A DNA stretch of 51,897 nt from Desulfobacterium sp. (GCA_030145245.1 JAQYWC010000010.1:1-51897); one strand, 5' to 3'. Positions 20,117-30,259 are shown, counted from the stretch's first letter. Made by a program: numbers and translations. Notes: generated from the sequence alone by a model not told the origin.

Positions 20117-21316
20117 TCAAATTTTACTGGAAAGGGCTTCAATGCCGGGAAGGGGTTTTCCCTCAAGGAACTGGAGGGAGGCGCCGCCTCCGGTTGATAC
20201 ATGGGAGACCTGATCCCCAAGGCCTGTTTTTTCAATGGCTGCAGCGGAGTCCCCGCCACCTATGATGGTGATGGCGCCATTTTTTGTCGCCCCTGCCAGG
20301 GCTTTGGCAATGCCGGTGGTTCCCAGTGCCGACGCATCAATTTCAGCCACTCCCATGGGGCCGTTCCACACAACGGTTTTTGACTCAAGGATAATGTCTG
20401 AAAACAATTTTATGGAAGCAGAACCGATGTCCACGGCCATCATTTCCTTGGGAATTTCATCCCCATTGACCTGTTGGGTCGGGTTCATGGTGCGGGCATT
20501 GAAATCAAAGTGATCGGTGATGGTGTAGTCCAGGGGCAGGACGATTTTGTCGCCGCCCTGGGCCATCAGCTCTTTTGCAAGGGGGATCTTATCCTCCTCG
20601 CACAGGGATGCGCCGATCTCAGCCCCCTTTGCTTTCAGAAAGGTGCAGGCCATGCCGCCGCCGATGATGAGTCGATCGACCTTGGGAAGCAGCTGCTGGA
20701 TAACATCGATTTTTCCGGTGATTTTGGCGCCGCCAATGATGGCGACAAAGGGGGGCTTGGGCTTGTTAAGGGCTTTGTCTAGAAAATCGAGCTCTTTTTT
20801 GACAAGATAACCGCAGGCGGCCTGCTTCACATGGCGGGTGATGGCCTGGGTGGACGCATGGGCCCTGTGGGCGGTTCCAAAGGCGTCGTTGACATAGATC
20901 TCTGCTGATTTTGCCAGGCTGGCTGCAAAAACGGGGTCATTGTCGGTCTCTTCGCCATGGAACCTCAGATTCTCCAGGAGAATTACCTGGCCGTCGTCAA
21001 GGTCGTTTATAGCGGTTTCAACCGCTTTGCCGTAGCAGTCATTGACGAATTTTACCGGGGTTTTCAGGAGATCGCCAAGGTGGTCGGCCACCGGCCTGAG
21101 GCTGAGGGCGTCTACGACCCTGCGGTCCGGCCGGCCCAGGTGGGAGATGAGCACGACCCGCGCCCCTTTTGATTGCAAATACTGGATGGTGGGCAGGGCT
21201 GCCCGGATTCTTTTGTCGTTGTCGACCCTGCCGTCTTTCAGGGGTACATTGAAATCGACCCTTGTGATCACGGTCTTACCCTGAACTTCTAGATCTTCTA
21301 CAAAAAGCGTTTCCAT
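20117..21316 (-). CDS. pgk: Phosphoglycerate kinase
   Basis: The 399-residue two-lobed kinase shows RVDFNVPLKDG, the substrate-loop HLGRPDRRV, LLENLRFHGEE, AHRAHAST, the nucleotide site GGAKITGKIDVI, WNGPMGVAEI and the glycine loop GGGDSAAAIEKTG. It transfers phosphate from 1,3-bisphosphoglycerate to ADP. It follows gapA after about 100 bp with a small stem-loop between, and is close-packed with pyk. Confidence 0.97.
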   Translation of the reverse strand: METLFVEDLEVQGKTVITRVDFNVPLKDGRVDNDKRIRAALPTIQYLQSKGARVVLISHLGRPDRRVVDALSLRPVADHLGDLLKTPVKFVNDCYGKAVETAINDLDDGQVILLENLRFHGEETDNDPVFAASLAKSAEIYVNDAFGTAHRAHASTQAITRHVKQAACGYLVKKELDFLDKALNKPKPPFVAIIGGAKITGKIDVIQQLLPKVDRLIIGGGMACTFLKAKGAEIGASLCEEDKIPLAKELMAQGGDKIVLPLDYTITDHFDFNARTMNPTQQVNGDEIPKEMMAVDIGSASIKLFSDIILESKTVVWNGPMGVAEIDASALGTTGIAKALAGATKNGAITIIGGGDSAAAIEKTGLGDQVSHVSTGGGASLQFLEGKPLPGIEALSSKI

Positions 21317-21333
21317 TGTTCAACATCCCTTGA

Positions 21334-21358
21334 AGCCCGACCCTGGGCGGATCGGGCT
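21334..21358 (-). repeat. Stem-loop between gapA and pgk
   Basis: AGCCCGA and TCGGGCT form a 7-bp stem with an 11-nt loop in the gapA-pgk gap. There is no proper T-run on the minus strand, so partial termination or mRNA processing between gapA and pgk is a possible role. Confidence 0.45.
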
Positions 21359-21415
21359 TTGTGGTTTTACTTAATTTTTAGAATTTTGCGTAATTCTTAA
21401 GTCTTTGAACTTTGC

Positions 21416-22453
<1,038 letters not shown>

Positions 22454-22496
22454 TCACTCCCAGGATTTGCAAACATTCAGATTCGGGAAATGTAAT

Positions 22497-22544
22497 AGTA
22501 TACGGTTTCGTTAAAATCAAGAAAAATATTCAAAATCGAACATT
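22497..22544 (-). promoter_or_regulatory. Putative gapA promoter with GlpR-like operator
   Basis: On the minus strand a -10-like TATACT is at 22497-22502. Just upstream, 22525-22544 reads ATATTC-AAAATC-GAACATT around a TTC-N6-GAA core and agrees with the E. coli GlpR consensus at 17 of 20 positions by eye. The site would overlap or flank the -35 region, a repressing position. No good -35 hexamer is visible. Confidence 0.6.
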
Positions 22545-22549
22545 CTGGT

Positions 22550-22777
22550 TTCGAAAGTGAAAAAAAGCGCCTGGTGTGGATTCCAGGGGCTGCTCCTCCT
22601 TTTTGTCGGGAGATGCCCCTTTAATGAGCCTTTCCGGGTTAGATCAGGGGGGTGTGAAGGGGGCGTGTAACCATGTTGAAAAATATTCATTAATCGAACA
22701 AATGAATGTTTTTTTCGAAAAAAGACCATGTTCGAACATTTTTCCCGGGGGGGAACCCGGCAGTACGCTTTCGAAGC
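22550..22777. promoter_or_regulatory. Cluster of TTCGAA palindromes upstream of yhdT-panF
   Basis: Four TTCGAA hexamers occur at 22550, 22714, 22731 and 22770. Several are centres of longer palindromes: TTTTTTTCGAAAAAA, ATGTTCGAACAT (22728-22739) and GCTTTCGAAGC (22767-22777). The half-site CGAACA also occurs at 22695. They share half-sites with the GlpR consensus but lack its 4-bp spacer, so the binding protein is uncertain. The rest of the divergent gapA/panF gap (22412-22904) holds no gene. Confidence 0.5.
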
Positions 22778-22811
22778 AATTTGCCAAGACCGCTTTGGGT
22801 GTAAAATAGTG

Positions 22812-22841
22812 TTTCCATATCCCTGGGTTTCCGCTTATAAT
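22812..22841 (+). promoter_or_regulatory. Putative sigma-70 promoter for yhdT-panF
   Basis: TTTCCA (22812-22817) and a perfect TATAAT (22836-22841) are 18 bp apart and lie about 60 bp before the yhdT start. The -35 box is weak, and the TTCGAA cluster is directly upstream. Confidence 0.4.
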
Positions 22842-22904
22842 CGGCGCCCGATTGCGTTATATGACTGCCTTCAAAGGTACAAACGGACAACAGAGGGGTT
22901 TTTT

Positions 22905-23198
22905 ATGGAAAAAATTGAAACAGAAGGAACCGACAAACGGTTCATCCAGGCCAACAAAGAGGCATTATGGGCCACCGCCCTTGCCCTTTGCTACTTTGCC
23001 TGGTGGTACCTTTCCGCATACATTCCCGGGGAAGTGCCGGTGGAGGAGTACACATACATCTTCGGGTTTCCCACCTGGTTCTTTCTGAGCTGCATGGTGG
23101 GTTTTGTGCTTTTTTCTATTCTGGCAGCCCTCATGGTTGCTACGGTTTTTAAAGATATCTCCCTTGCAGACTCAGACAAAGGAGCGGGAAAACCATGA
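22905..23198 (+). CDS. yhdT: YhdT-like small membrane protein (DUF997)
   Basis: The 97-residue protein has a charged N-terminus, then two membrane segments (ALWATALALCYFAWWYLSAY and WFFLSCMVGFVLFSILAALM) separated by a loop with GFPTWFF, the DUF997 pattern. In E. coli yhdT precedes panF, and here its stop overlaps the start of a PanF-like gene by ATGA. It is likely an accessory subunit of the symporter. The ATG at 22905 follows AGAGGGG; an upstream frame extension has no protein-like character. Confidence 0.85.
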   Translation: MEKIETEGTDKRFIQANKEALWATALALCYFAWWYLSAYIPGEVPVEEYTYIFGFPTWFFLSCMVGFVLFSILAALMVATVFKDISLADSDKGAGKP

Positions 23199-24709
23199 TC
23201 AACTACGAGATAGTGATACCGCTTTTTTTCTATCTGCTGCTGGTCTATCTCATGGCCATTTATGCAAACAAAATCCTATCAAAATCGGGTAATTTCCTAG
23301 AAGAGTATTTCATCGGGAGCCGGGACATGGGGGGATTTATCCTTGCCATGACCCTTGTTGCCACCTACACCAGCGCCAGTAGTTTTGTGGGCGGACCCGG
23401 GGTGGCTTATAAGATGGGGCTTGGCTGGGTGCTTCTGGCCATGATCCAGGTGCCCGCAGCATGGCTCTCCCTTGGAATCCTCGGGAAGAAATACGCCATC
23501 ATCGCCCGGCGGGTCCGGGCGGTCACCATCAATGATATCCTCCTTGCCCGCTACCGGAACAAGTGGGTGGTGATCCTGGGTTCCCTGAGCCTGGTACTCT
23601 TTTTTATTGCCGCCATGGTGGCCCAGTTTGTTGGCGGTGCCCGGCTGTTCGAAGGGATCACGGGCCTGTCCTACAACACAGGCCTTATCATTTTTGCGGC
23701 CACGGTGATCGTCTACACCACCATCGGGGGATTCCGGGCTGTTGCCCTGACCGATGCGGTCCAGGGGGTGGTGATGATGATCGGCACCACCGCCTTGCTG
23801 GCAGGGGTTGTGGTGGCCGGCGGCGGGATTCCTGCCATCATGGCCAAGCTGGCCGCCATTGATCCGGCCCTGATCACTCCGGCCGGGCCTGACCATTTTC
23901 TCAGTAAACCCTTTATTCTTTCGTTCTGGGTGCTGGTCTGCTTCGGCATCATCGGCATTCCCCACACGGCGGTCCGGTGTTTCGGATATAAAGACAGCCG
24001 GGCCATGCACAGGGCCATTGTCATTGGCACCTTTATCCTCGGGTTTCTCATGCTTGGAATGCATCTTTGCGGTGCAATGGGCCGGGCCATCATTCCGGAA
24101 CTTGCCGTGGGCGACATGATCATGCCGGCCCTGACCCTCAAGGTGCTGCCCCCGTTTTTTGCGGGCATCTTCCTGGCAGGTCCCCTGGCCGCCATCATGT
24201 CCACCATCGACTCCCAGCTGATTCTGGCCTCGGCAACCATTGTCAAGGACATCTACCTCAACTACATCCGGCCTGAAACCGACACCCAACGTCCGGCGCC
24301 GGGCGGGGAAAATCTCCTCCACCGGTTGAGTTTCTATACCACAACCATCATCGGGCTGATCGTTTTTGCCGCCGCCTTTAATCCCCCGGATCTCATCGTC
24401 TGGCTCAACCTTTTCGCCTTTGGCGGGCTCCAGGCCGCATTCTTATGGCCCCTTGTCCTGGGGCTCTACTGGAAGCGGGCCAATGCCGCCGGCGCCATTG
24501 CCGCCATGGTGACAGGGGTTGCCTCCTACATGATCCTTGCTGTGTTTGTCAAGCGGGTTGCAGGCATGCACGTGATCGTGCCGACCCTGGTCATCACCCT
24601 TGGCGTTTTTATTCTGGTAAGCCTGTTGACGCCGAAGCCCGATTCCAGTGTGATCACTCTTTTCTGGGGAGACGGACAGGTCCGGGATCATGGTCAGTGG
24701 CAACGGTGA
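23195..24709 (+). CDS. panF: Sodium/pantothenate symporter-like SSS transporter
   Basis: The 504-residue solute:sodium symporter has about 13 hydrophobic segments. Long stretches follow E. coli PanF: EEYFIGSRDMGGF, ASSFVGGPGVAYK, GLGWVLLAMIQ, LSLGILGKKYAI, the WVLVCFGIIGIPHTAVRC region and MSTIDSQL. PanF takes up pantothenate with Na+ at the inner membrane. It is translationally coupled to yhdT. Its place among glycerol genes, with GlpR-like half-sites upstream, is odd for a vitamin transporter, so a different organic-acid substrate is possible. The C-terminal cytoplasmic tail is short. Confidence 0.85.
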   Translation: MINYEIVIPLFFYLLLVYLMAIYANKILSKSGNFLEEYFIGSRDMGGFILAMTLVATYTSASSFVGGPGVAYKMGLGWVLLAMIQVPAAWLSLGILGKKYAIIARRVRAVTINDILLARYRNKWVVILGSLSLVLFFIAAMVAQFVGGARLFEGITGLSYNTGLIIFAATVIVYTTIGGFRAVALTDAVQGVVMMIGTTALLAGVVVAGGGIPAIMAKLAAIDPALITPAGPDHFLSKPFILSFWVLVCFGIIGIPHTAVRCFGYKDSRAMHRAIVIGTFILGFLMLGMHLCGAMGRAIIPELAVGDMIMPALTLKVLPPFFAGIFLAGPLAAIMSTIDSQLILASATIVKDIYLNYIRPETDTQRPAPGGENLLHRLSFYTTTIIGLIVFAAAFNPPDLIVWLNLFAFGGLQAAFLWPLVLGLYWKRANAAGAIAAMVTGVASYMILAVFVKRVAGMHVIVPTLVITLGVFILVSLLTPKPDSSVITLFWGDGQVRDHGQWQR

Positions 24710-24750
24710 AACGGTTCAGGGTCTGATCCGGGAGGGGAGGCGGCGTGCCT

Positions 24751-24781
24751 GGTGTGACGTTTTAATAAGGTGTAACGTTTT
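24751..24781. repeat. Direct repeat upstream of glpR
   Basis: GGTGTGACGTTTT (24751-24763) and GGTGTAACGTTTT (24769-24781) are two 13-bp direct repeats with an 18-bp period. They lie about 90-120 bp before glpR, between panF and glpR, and may be a regulator site or the -35 region of the glpR promoter. No matching inverted copy was seen. Confidence 0.45.
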
Positions 24782-24871
24782 CTGATTTGGGAGCATCTTT
24801 ACAAATCCTTTCGATATTGGTACACAAGCATGGGATTGGCAATTGTTTACGGATAGCAGAACGGAGAATTG

Positions 24872-25621
24872 ATGCAGAAACGACAGATTAAAATTGTTGA
24901 ACGGGTTCAGGCACTTGGGTACGTATCCATCGAGGATCTTGCCCAGAATTTTAAGGTCACTCCCCAGACCATACGGAGGGATATAAACCTGTTGAGCAAG
25001 GAGGGGGTGCTCCGGCGGTACCATGGCGGAGCGGGCCTTGCATCCAGCTCGGAAAATATCCGGTATTCGGCCCGGCAGATCCTCTGCCAGGATGAGAAGC
25101 GCGCCATTGCAGCCAAGATTGCCCAGCGTATTCCAGCCATGGCCTCGGTCTTCATCAACATCGGCACCACCACCGAGGAGGTCGCAAGGGAGCTTGTGAA
25201 AAAAGACGGCCTCAGGGTGATCACCAACAACCTGAACGTGGCCGTCATCCTGAGCCGGAATCCCGCCATCGAGATCTACATGGCCGGCGGGGTGGTGAGG
25301 CACAGGGACTGCGGCCTCACGGGCCATGCCACCCTTGAGTTCATCCGCCAGTTCAGGACCGACTTCTGCGTTATCGGCATCAGCGGCATCGGCCATAACG
25401 GAGATCTTCTCGATTTTGATTACCGGGAGGTCCAGGTTGCCAAGGCGATCATCGGCAACTCATCAAAGGTGCTGCTTGCGGCCGATCACTCCAAATTCGG
25501 CAGGGAGGCCATGGTTCGCCTGGGCCATGTATCGGATCTTGACGAACTTTTCACCGATGCCATGCCTTCGGAGTCCATGGTGGAGATCCTGACGGAGAAC
25601 GGCGTAAAACTCCATGTTTAA
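24872..25621 (+). CDS. glpR: GlpR-type DeoR-family repressor
   Basis: The 249-residue protein aligns by eye along its whole length with E. coli GlpR. The N-terminal helix-turn-helix has VSIEDLAQNFKVTPQTIRRD followed by LRRYHGGA. The sugar-phosphate-binding domain shows IGTTTEEVA, LRVITNNLNVA, GHATLEFIRQFRTDF, GISGIGHNGDLLDFDYREV and LAADHSKFGREAMVRLG. GlpR represses glp genes until glycerol-3-phosphate binds. ATG 24872 follows GGAG by seven bases; a TTG just before is less likely. It stands at the edge of the glycerol cluster, with matching operator-like sites upstream of glpF and gapA. Confidence 0.9.
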   Translation: MQKRQIKIVERVQALGYVSIEDLAQNFKVTPQTIRRDINLLSKEGVLRRYHGGAGLASSSENIRYSARQILCQDEKRAIAAKIAQRIPAMASVFINIGTTTEEVARELVKKDGLRVITNNLNVAVILSRNPAIEIYMAGGVVRHRDCGLTGHATLEFIRQFRTDFCVIGISGIGHNGDLLDFDYREVQVAKAIIGNSSKVLLAADHSKFGREAMVRLGHVSDLDELFTDAMPSESMVEILTENGVKLHV

Positions 25622-25650
25622 CCGTTCCCATCCTTTGGCCGCTTTTATGG

Positions 25651-26313
25651 TTATTTAAACCCAAGTTTAATGCCTGAAGCCGTTTCCCTGGCGGTAAACC
25701 CAAGGGGCGTCAGCAGCTGGAAAAGCGGGCGGCCAAAATAGAACAGCTCTTCTGCGACAGAGAGATTAAACCTATCGATTGCCCCCATGCGATAGGCAAT
25801 CTCTTTGTTGTTTATCCGTTCAAGCTTTTTAATTGTTTTCTTGGATGAGCGGGAAATGGTCCGGGATATGGCTTTCAGATCCGGCAATGGAAACAGCTGT
25901 TCATGCTCGATCAGCTGTTTTCTCAATGGGTTGTCCTCCTTCACAATATCAAGCCGTGAAAGGAGATCCTTGCCGGCAAGCTTGAGGATCTCATCCGTAT
26001 CCCAGCACTTGAGAACCCCGCAGGCCAGGGGGCGATGATCGTATATGGTGCATCCGTTCCGGCTTTTATCGTAAAATATACAGGACCATGACCCCTTTTT
26101 CCCGGTGATCTTCAAAAGCTCGGTTTTTACAGGCTCAATGGAATCTGTGGCCGGATCATGGGCAAGCTCACCTTTCCGGATGGTGATGAGGTTGCCAAAG
26201 GATAAATCCCCTTTCTCTATTAAGGGCAGGTCCTGGCTGTGCAGTGCAGGTCCGCCATTTTCGCAGCAGGTACCGCACCGCTGACATTCCGTCTGATGAG
26301 TCATATGATCCAT
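25651..26313 (-). CDS. YkgJ-family cysteine-cluster protein
   Basis: The 220-residue protein has the N-terminal CxxCxxCC motif (CQRCGTCC, residues 10-17) and the later SCIFYDKSRNGCTIYDHRPLAC stretch (shown here in parts: SCIFYD, GCTIYDHRP, ACGVLKC), the pattern of the YkgJ/UPF0153 family thought to chelate zinc or iron. About 100 C-terminal residues are basic and helical, without membrane segments. It is convergent with glpR and has no evident operon partner. The biochemical role of this family is not settled. Confidence 0.8.
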   Translation of the reverse strand: MDHMTHQTECQRCGTCCENGGPALHSQDLPLIEKGDLSFGNLITIRKGELAHDPATDSIEPVKTELLKITGKKGSWSCIFYDKSRNGCTIYDHRPLACGVLKCWDTDEILKLAGKDLLSRLDIVKEDNPLRKQLIEHEQLFPLPDLKAISRTISRSSKKTIKKLERINNKEIAYRMGAIDRFNLSVAEELFYFGRPLFQLLTPLGFTARETASGIKLGFK

Positions 26314-26482
26314 ATCCCGGTGAAGAATTAAATTACTGAAAATTTTAAAAATTCCAACTATAGCTTTATTCTCTGTTCCTGTATAGGCTTATATCCCCGG
26401 CCGCCCGGAGGGGATCATTGACAAGCGTTGGATTTTCTGGCATATATCACCCTTTTTTTACCTTCTGGGAAATCCTGAACAG

Positions 26483-29143
26483 ATGATACAATTGATAAAA
26501 GGCCAGCGCTTCACAAGCGAAATGGAACCTGAACTGGGGCTTGGCACCCTTGTTCATAGCGATGCAAGGACGCTTACCATCAATTTTGCGGCCAGCAACT
26601 GCGTCCGGCGCTACACCGCGACCAACGCCCCGTTAAGACGGGTCCGGTTTGATGTGGGGGACACCGTCATCTTCCGTGACAACACCACCATGGTGGTTGA
26701 AACCGTGGAAGAGGAGGATGGCCTTGTTCGTTATAAGGGAGAGGGCAAAAGCGTTCTTGAGCCGGATCTTTCCGATGCCATGAGTGTTTCCGCACCCAGG
26801 GACCGGCTTGCAGCCGGCATGTTCGACCCGGTGGACACCTTTGATCTCAGGTTTGAGGCCAATCGCCTGAGGCATGAGCACGAAAGTTCCGAGACCATGG
26901 GGTTCATGGGCGGCCGGGTGGATCTTGTGCCCCATCAGTTCTATATTGCGGGCGAGGTCGCATCCAGGCATGTGCCCCGGATCCTTCTTGCCGATGAGAC
27001 AGGGCTTGGCAAGACTATTGAGGCCTGCCTTATCCTCCACAGGCTTTTGTTAAGCGAACGGATCTCCCGGGTGGTCATCCTGGTGCCCGACTCCCTGGTT
27101 CACCAGTGGTTTGTGGAGTTCTACAGGCGGTTCAACCTTGTCTTCAGGATATTTGACGAGGAGTATTGCCGGGAGGTGGAGCTATCCGAGCCCGGCGCCA
27201 ATCCTTTTTTATCCGAGCAGCTTGTTCTCTGCTCCCTTGATGGTGTGGCGGTTGATACGCGTCGCCGGGCCCAGCTCATGGAAGCGGGATGGGACATGGT
27301 GGTGGTGGATGAGGCCCACCACGTGGAAGAGAAAAGCCGGGCCTATTCCCTGTTGGCCGGGCTTGGGAGTCTTCAGACCGGGATGATGCTGTTGAGCGCA
27401 ACCCCGGAACAGCTTGGCCAACGGACCCACTTTTCCCATCTGAGGCTTCTTGATCCTGCCCGGTACACAGACTTTGAGGCCTATCTCCAGGAGAGCCGGA
27501 CCTACCGGGAAACAGCGGCGGCCATGGACGATCTGCTGGCCCTTGAAGAGGATTCCCCAAAAATGAGGGAGATGCTGGATTGCCACGGTCCCGGCCGGGC
27601 TGTTTTCAGGAATACCCGGGCCGTGATCAAGGGCTTTCCCGAGCGCCGGGGCATCCTCTATCCCCTGGCAACTGCCGGGGCAGGCCAGGAGTCTGCAACC
27701 CTTCAAAAAATCCAGTGGCTTGTCACGCTTCTTAAAAAGCTGGACAGCGACAAGGTGCTTCTGATCTGCAGCTCGCCTGAAACCGTGGCCCGGATCGAAG
27801 CGGCCATAAGAGAGATCGTCTCCATCAAGATCGCCCTGTTCACCGAGTCCATGACCATCCTCCAGCGGGACAGGAGCGCGGCCTGGTTTTCCGAACCCTC
27901 CGGGGCACAGCTGATGATCTGCTCCGAGATCGGGAGCGAAGGGCGAAACTTTCAGTTCGCCCACCATCTGGTGATGTTCGACCTTCCCACCAACCCGGAA
28001 CTTGTGGAGCAGCGGATCGGACGGCTGGACAGGATCGGCCAGCGTCACCCGATCTCCATCCATGTGCCCTATGCAAAGGGAAGCGTCCAGGAGGTCCTGG
28101 CCCGGTGGTACAAGGATGGCGCCGGCATCTTTGAGAACAATATCAGCGGAATCCACCAGATCCACAAACGGTTTGAGGCGGAGCTGGTGAGCCTGTCCAC
28201 CCTTTGTGAAGGCGGGGAGGGATTCCCGGAGGAGGCGCTCCAGGGAGTCATCGAGCACACCCGGCAGTTCTCCTGTGAGATCGCTGAACAGCTCTCTTCA
28301 GGCCGGGACCGGCTGCTGGAACTCAACTCCTTCCGGCCGAAGAAAGCCCAGGGGCTTGTCAACACCATTGGATCCATGGATGGGGACACGGTGATCGATG
28401 GGTTCATGGCAAGGATGTTCAAGTTCTACGGCATTTCGCCTGAACCTGTCATGGAGCGAACCTACCGGCTTGAGGTGTTCAACGCCTCGGAGGTCGAGTT
28501 CCCCTGTCTCAAGTCGGATAAGATGGTGGTGACCTTTGACAGAAAGGTGGCCGTGACCCGGGACGATATCGAATTTCTGACCTGGGACCATCCCATGGTG
28601 ACCGGCGCCATGGAGCTGTTCCTCGGCAGCGGCAACGGTAATGTCTCCATTGCCGAGATCAGCGGCACCGGCGAATTCCAGATCCTTTTGGAGTCTGTTT
28701 ACATCCTGGAGTGCATTGCGCCAAGGGAGCTTCACATCAACCGGTTTCTGGCAAGAACGCCCATACGGACCCTGGTGGATCACACCCTTGCCGACCTGAC
28801 CCGGGAGGTGCCGGCCGAGGCCCTCAGCAAAAAGGTCACCACCTGTGCCAGGTCCTGGCTCTCCCAGTTTCCAGAGATAAAGGAGAAGTTGCTGCCACAG
28901 CTTTTGGAGGCCGGGTTCAAGCGTGCCGAAAAAGAGGCGGACAGGGCCATAAATCTGGCAAAGGAAGAGGTGATCAGCCTGGTCGGGGGCGAGGCCCGGC
29001 GGCTTGCCCGGCTCAAGGAACTCAACCCTGCCATACGGGAAGATGAGATCGTCGCAGCCCGGGAAGAGGCGCGGGGGCTCCTGGCCCACATGGACACAGC
29101 ACGGCTCAGGCTCGATTCCCTCCGTCTCATCAAGGTGGATTGA
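26483..29143 (+). CDS. rapA: RapA-like SWI2/SNF2 ATPase (RNA polymerase recycling factor)
   Basis: The 886-residue protein has the RapA layout: N-terminal Tudor-like strands (1-110, with KGQRFTSEMEPELGLGTL), a SNF2 ATPase core and a C-terminal domain. Walker A is LADETGLGKTIEA (K177), motif II is VDEAHHVEE (about 276-282), Ia is VILVPDSLVHQW, and motif VI is EQRIGRLDRIGQ. RapA binds RNA polymerase and uses ATP to recycle stalled or post-termination complexes. It is shorter than the E. coli protein (968), mainly toward the C-terminus. No close operon partner exists. Restriction-linked SNF2 proteins are an alternative, but the RapA N-terminus argues against that. Confidence 0.9.
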   Translation: MIQLIKGQRFTSEMEPELGLGTLVHSDARTLTINFAASNCVRRYTATNAPLRRVRFDVGDTVIFRDNTTMVVETVEEEDGLVRYKGEGKSVLEPDLSDAMSVSAPRDRLAAGMFDPVDTFDLRFEANRLRHEHESSETMGFMGGRVDLVPHQFYIAGEVASRHVPRILLADETGLGKTIEACLILHRLLLSERISRVVILVPDSLVHQWFVEFYRRFNLVFRIFDEEYCREVELSEPGANPFLSEQLVLCSLDGVAVDTRRRAQLMEAGWDMVVVDEAHHVEEKSRAYSLLAGLGSLQTGMMLLSATPEQLGQRTHFSHLRLLDPARYTDFEAYLQESRTYRETAAAMDDLLALEEDSPKMREMLDCHGPGRAVFRNTRAVIKGFPERRGILYPLATAGAGQESATLQKIQWLVTLLKKLDSDKVLLICSSPETVARIEAAIREIVSIKIALFTESMTILQRDRSAAWFSEPSGAQLMICSEIGSEGRNFQFAHHLVMFDLPTNPELVEQRIGRLDRIGQRHPISIHVPYAKGSVQEVLARWYKDGAGIFENNISGIHQIHKRFEAELVSLSTLCEGGEGFPEEALQGVIEHTRQFSCEIAEQLSSGRDRLLELNSFRPKKAQGLVNTIGSMDGDTVIDGFMARMFKFYGISPEPVMERTYRLEVFNASEVEFPCLKSDKMVVTFDRKVAVTRDDIEFLTWDHPMVTGAMELFLGSGNGNVSIAEISGTGEFQILLESVYILECIAPRELHINRFLARTPIRTLVDHTLADLTREVPAEALSKKVTTCARSWLSQFPEIKEKLLPQLLEAGFKRAEKEADRAINLAKEEVISLVGGEARRLARLKELNPAIREDEIVAAREEARGLLAHMDTARLRLDSLRLIKVD

Positions 29144-29153
29144 TCCCATTCCT

Positions 29154-29190
29154 GGCCGCCTGCCTATCGGGGTGCCTGGGCAGGCGGGCC
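29154..29190. terminator. Hairpin between convergent rapA and cvfB-like genes
   Basis: GGCCGCCTGCC (29154-29164) pairs with GGCAGGCGGGCC (29179-29190) with one bulge. It sits in the 67-bp gap between two converging genes and probably serves both directions, although T-runs are missing. Confidence 0.5.
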
Positions 29191-29210
29191 GGAATCGTTG
29201 GTGGGTGGGC

Positions 29211-30116
29211 TTATTTGGAGTGCTTTTTTATAGCCGCGTCCCAGGGTGAGGGGGCCGGGGCGGCCTGTTTCTCTTCCTTGGACGGGTCCACCAGGGTGAT
29301 GCCGGTGTCGGAGATCTGGACGAGCCTTTTTTTGTACAGCCCGCCGATGGTTCGCTTGAACTCCTTTTTGCTCATGGAGAACCGCTCCCTGATGGCGTCG
29401 GGAGAGCTTTTGTCGTTTATGGGGATAAACCCGCCCTCCTTTTCCAGGAGTGCAAGGATGCCGGTGGCAGAGTCTGATACAGAGTCGTATCCGGGTTTTT
29501 TCAGGAGAAGATCGATCTTGCCGTCCTCTTTTATACGCTGGATGTACCCGACGGTCTTCTCTCCCATTGAGAGATCCCTGAAGGTCTCGTTGCGGTACAG
29601 CATGCCCGTGTACCGGTCGTTGATGATCGCCTTGAAGCCAAGGGTGGTGATGCCGTAGATCCGGAGATCCACCATCTCTCCCTGGGACAGCTCCTCCAGG
29701 TTCTTATCCGCGTGCAGGGATATTCTGGCCGTGGCATAGACCCGGCTGGTGCTCTTGTCGAGGAGGGCCTTTACGACAACCTTATCCCCGGGTTGCATCT
29801 GCTGGCCCTGCATCTCTGATTTGGGCAGGAACAGATCCTTTTCAAGGCCCCACTCCAGAAAGGCGCCAAACGCCTGGACATCCTTGACCTCAAGGCAGGC
29901 AAAATCGCCCACCACGGCCAGGGGAGTCAGGGTGGTTGCCACCGGGCGATCTTCTGAATCGGTGTAGACAAACACCCGGATGGTGTCTCCGGGGGCGAGC
30001 CCCTCGGGTGCATATTTGATCGGAAGCAGGACCTCGTCCTCCTTGGGATTGAGGTAAAACCCAAAATCCACCTTCCGTTCAACAACAAGTTCGTTATAAC
30101 TGCCGATTACTAACAT
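29211..30116 (-). CDS. CvfB-like S1-domain RNA-binding protein
   Basis: The 301-residue protein follows CvfB/YitL: three S1-like domains and a C-terminal winged helix. Visible marks are GFYLNPKEDEVLLP, AFGAFLEWGLEKDLFLP in the second S1 domain, the third with GYIQRIKEDGKIDLLLK, and FSMSKKEFKRTIGGLYKKRLV in the winged helix. Family members bind RNA and affect translation or virulence gene expression. Start 30116 is chosen for its GGAG site ten bases upstream; a longer frame adds 12 residues without support. A basic, proline-rich tail follows the winged helix. Confidence 0.85.
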   Translation of the reverse strand: MLVIGSYNELVVERKVDFGFYLNPKEDEVLLPIKYAPEGLAPGDTIRVFVYTDSEDRPVATTLTPLAVVGDFACLEVKDVQAFGAFLEWGLEKDLFLPKSEMQGQQMQPGDKVVVKALLDKSTSRVYATARISLHADKNLEELSQGEMVDLRIYGITTLGFKAIINDRYTGMLYRNETFRDLSMGEKTVGYIQRIKEDGKIDLLLKKPGYDSVSDSATGILALLEKEGGFIPINDKSSPDAIRERFSMSKKEFKRTIGGLYKKRLVQISDTGITLVDPSKEEKQAAPAPSPWDAAIKKHSK

Positions 30117-30259
30117 TGTTTCTTTCTCCAAAAAATATTTTAAATAAATCATTATAAGTCATATTCAAGGTTTATAAAACCCCAATCTGGACAAGCCAGA
30201 ACCAAAAAAACTTTCTGATTCTCTTGCCAGAACAACGCGAAAATCAGAGCTGAGAAGCT

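Noticed and set aside
22812-22841. Second GlpR operator within the yhdT-panF promoter
   Set aside because: TTCGAA centres nearby lack the 4-bp spacer of the GlpR consensus, so they are reported only as an unassigned cluster.
23297-24322. Long minus-strand open frame opposite panF
   Set aside because: Rich in H, G and D from codon-complement bias of a GC-rich membrane protein gene; the plus-strand frame has full PanF motifs.
27209-28258. 349-residue minus frame opposite rapA
   Set aside because: Shadow of the RapA frame; no start signal and no recognisable motif.
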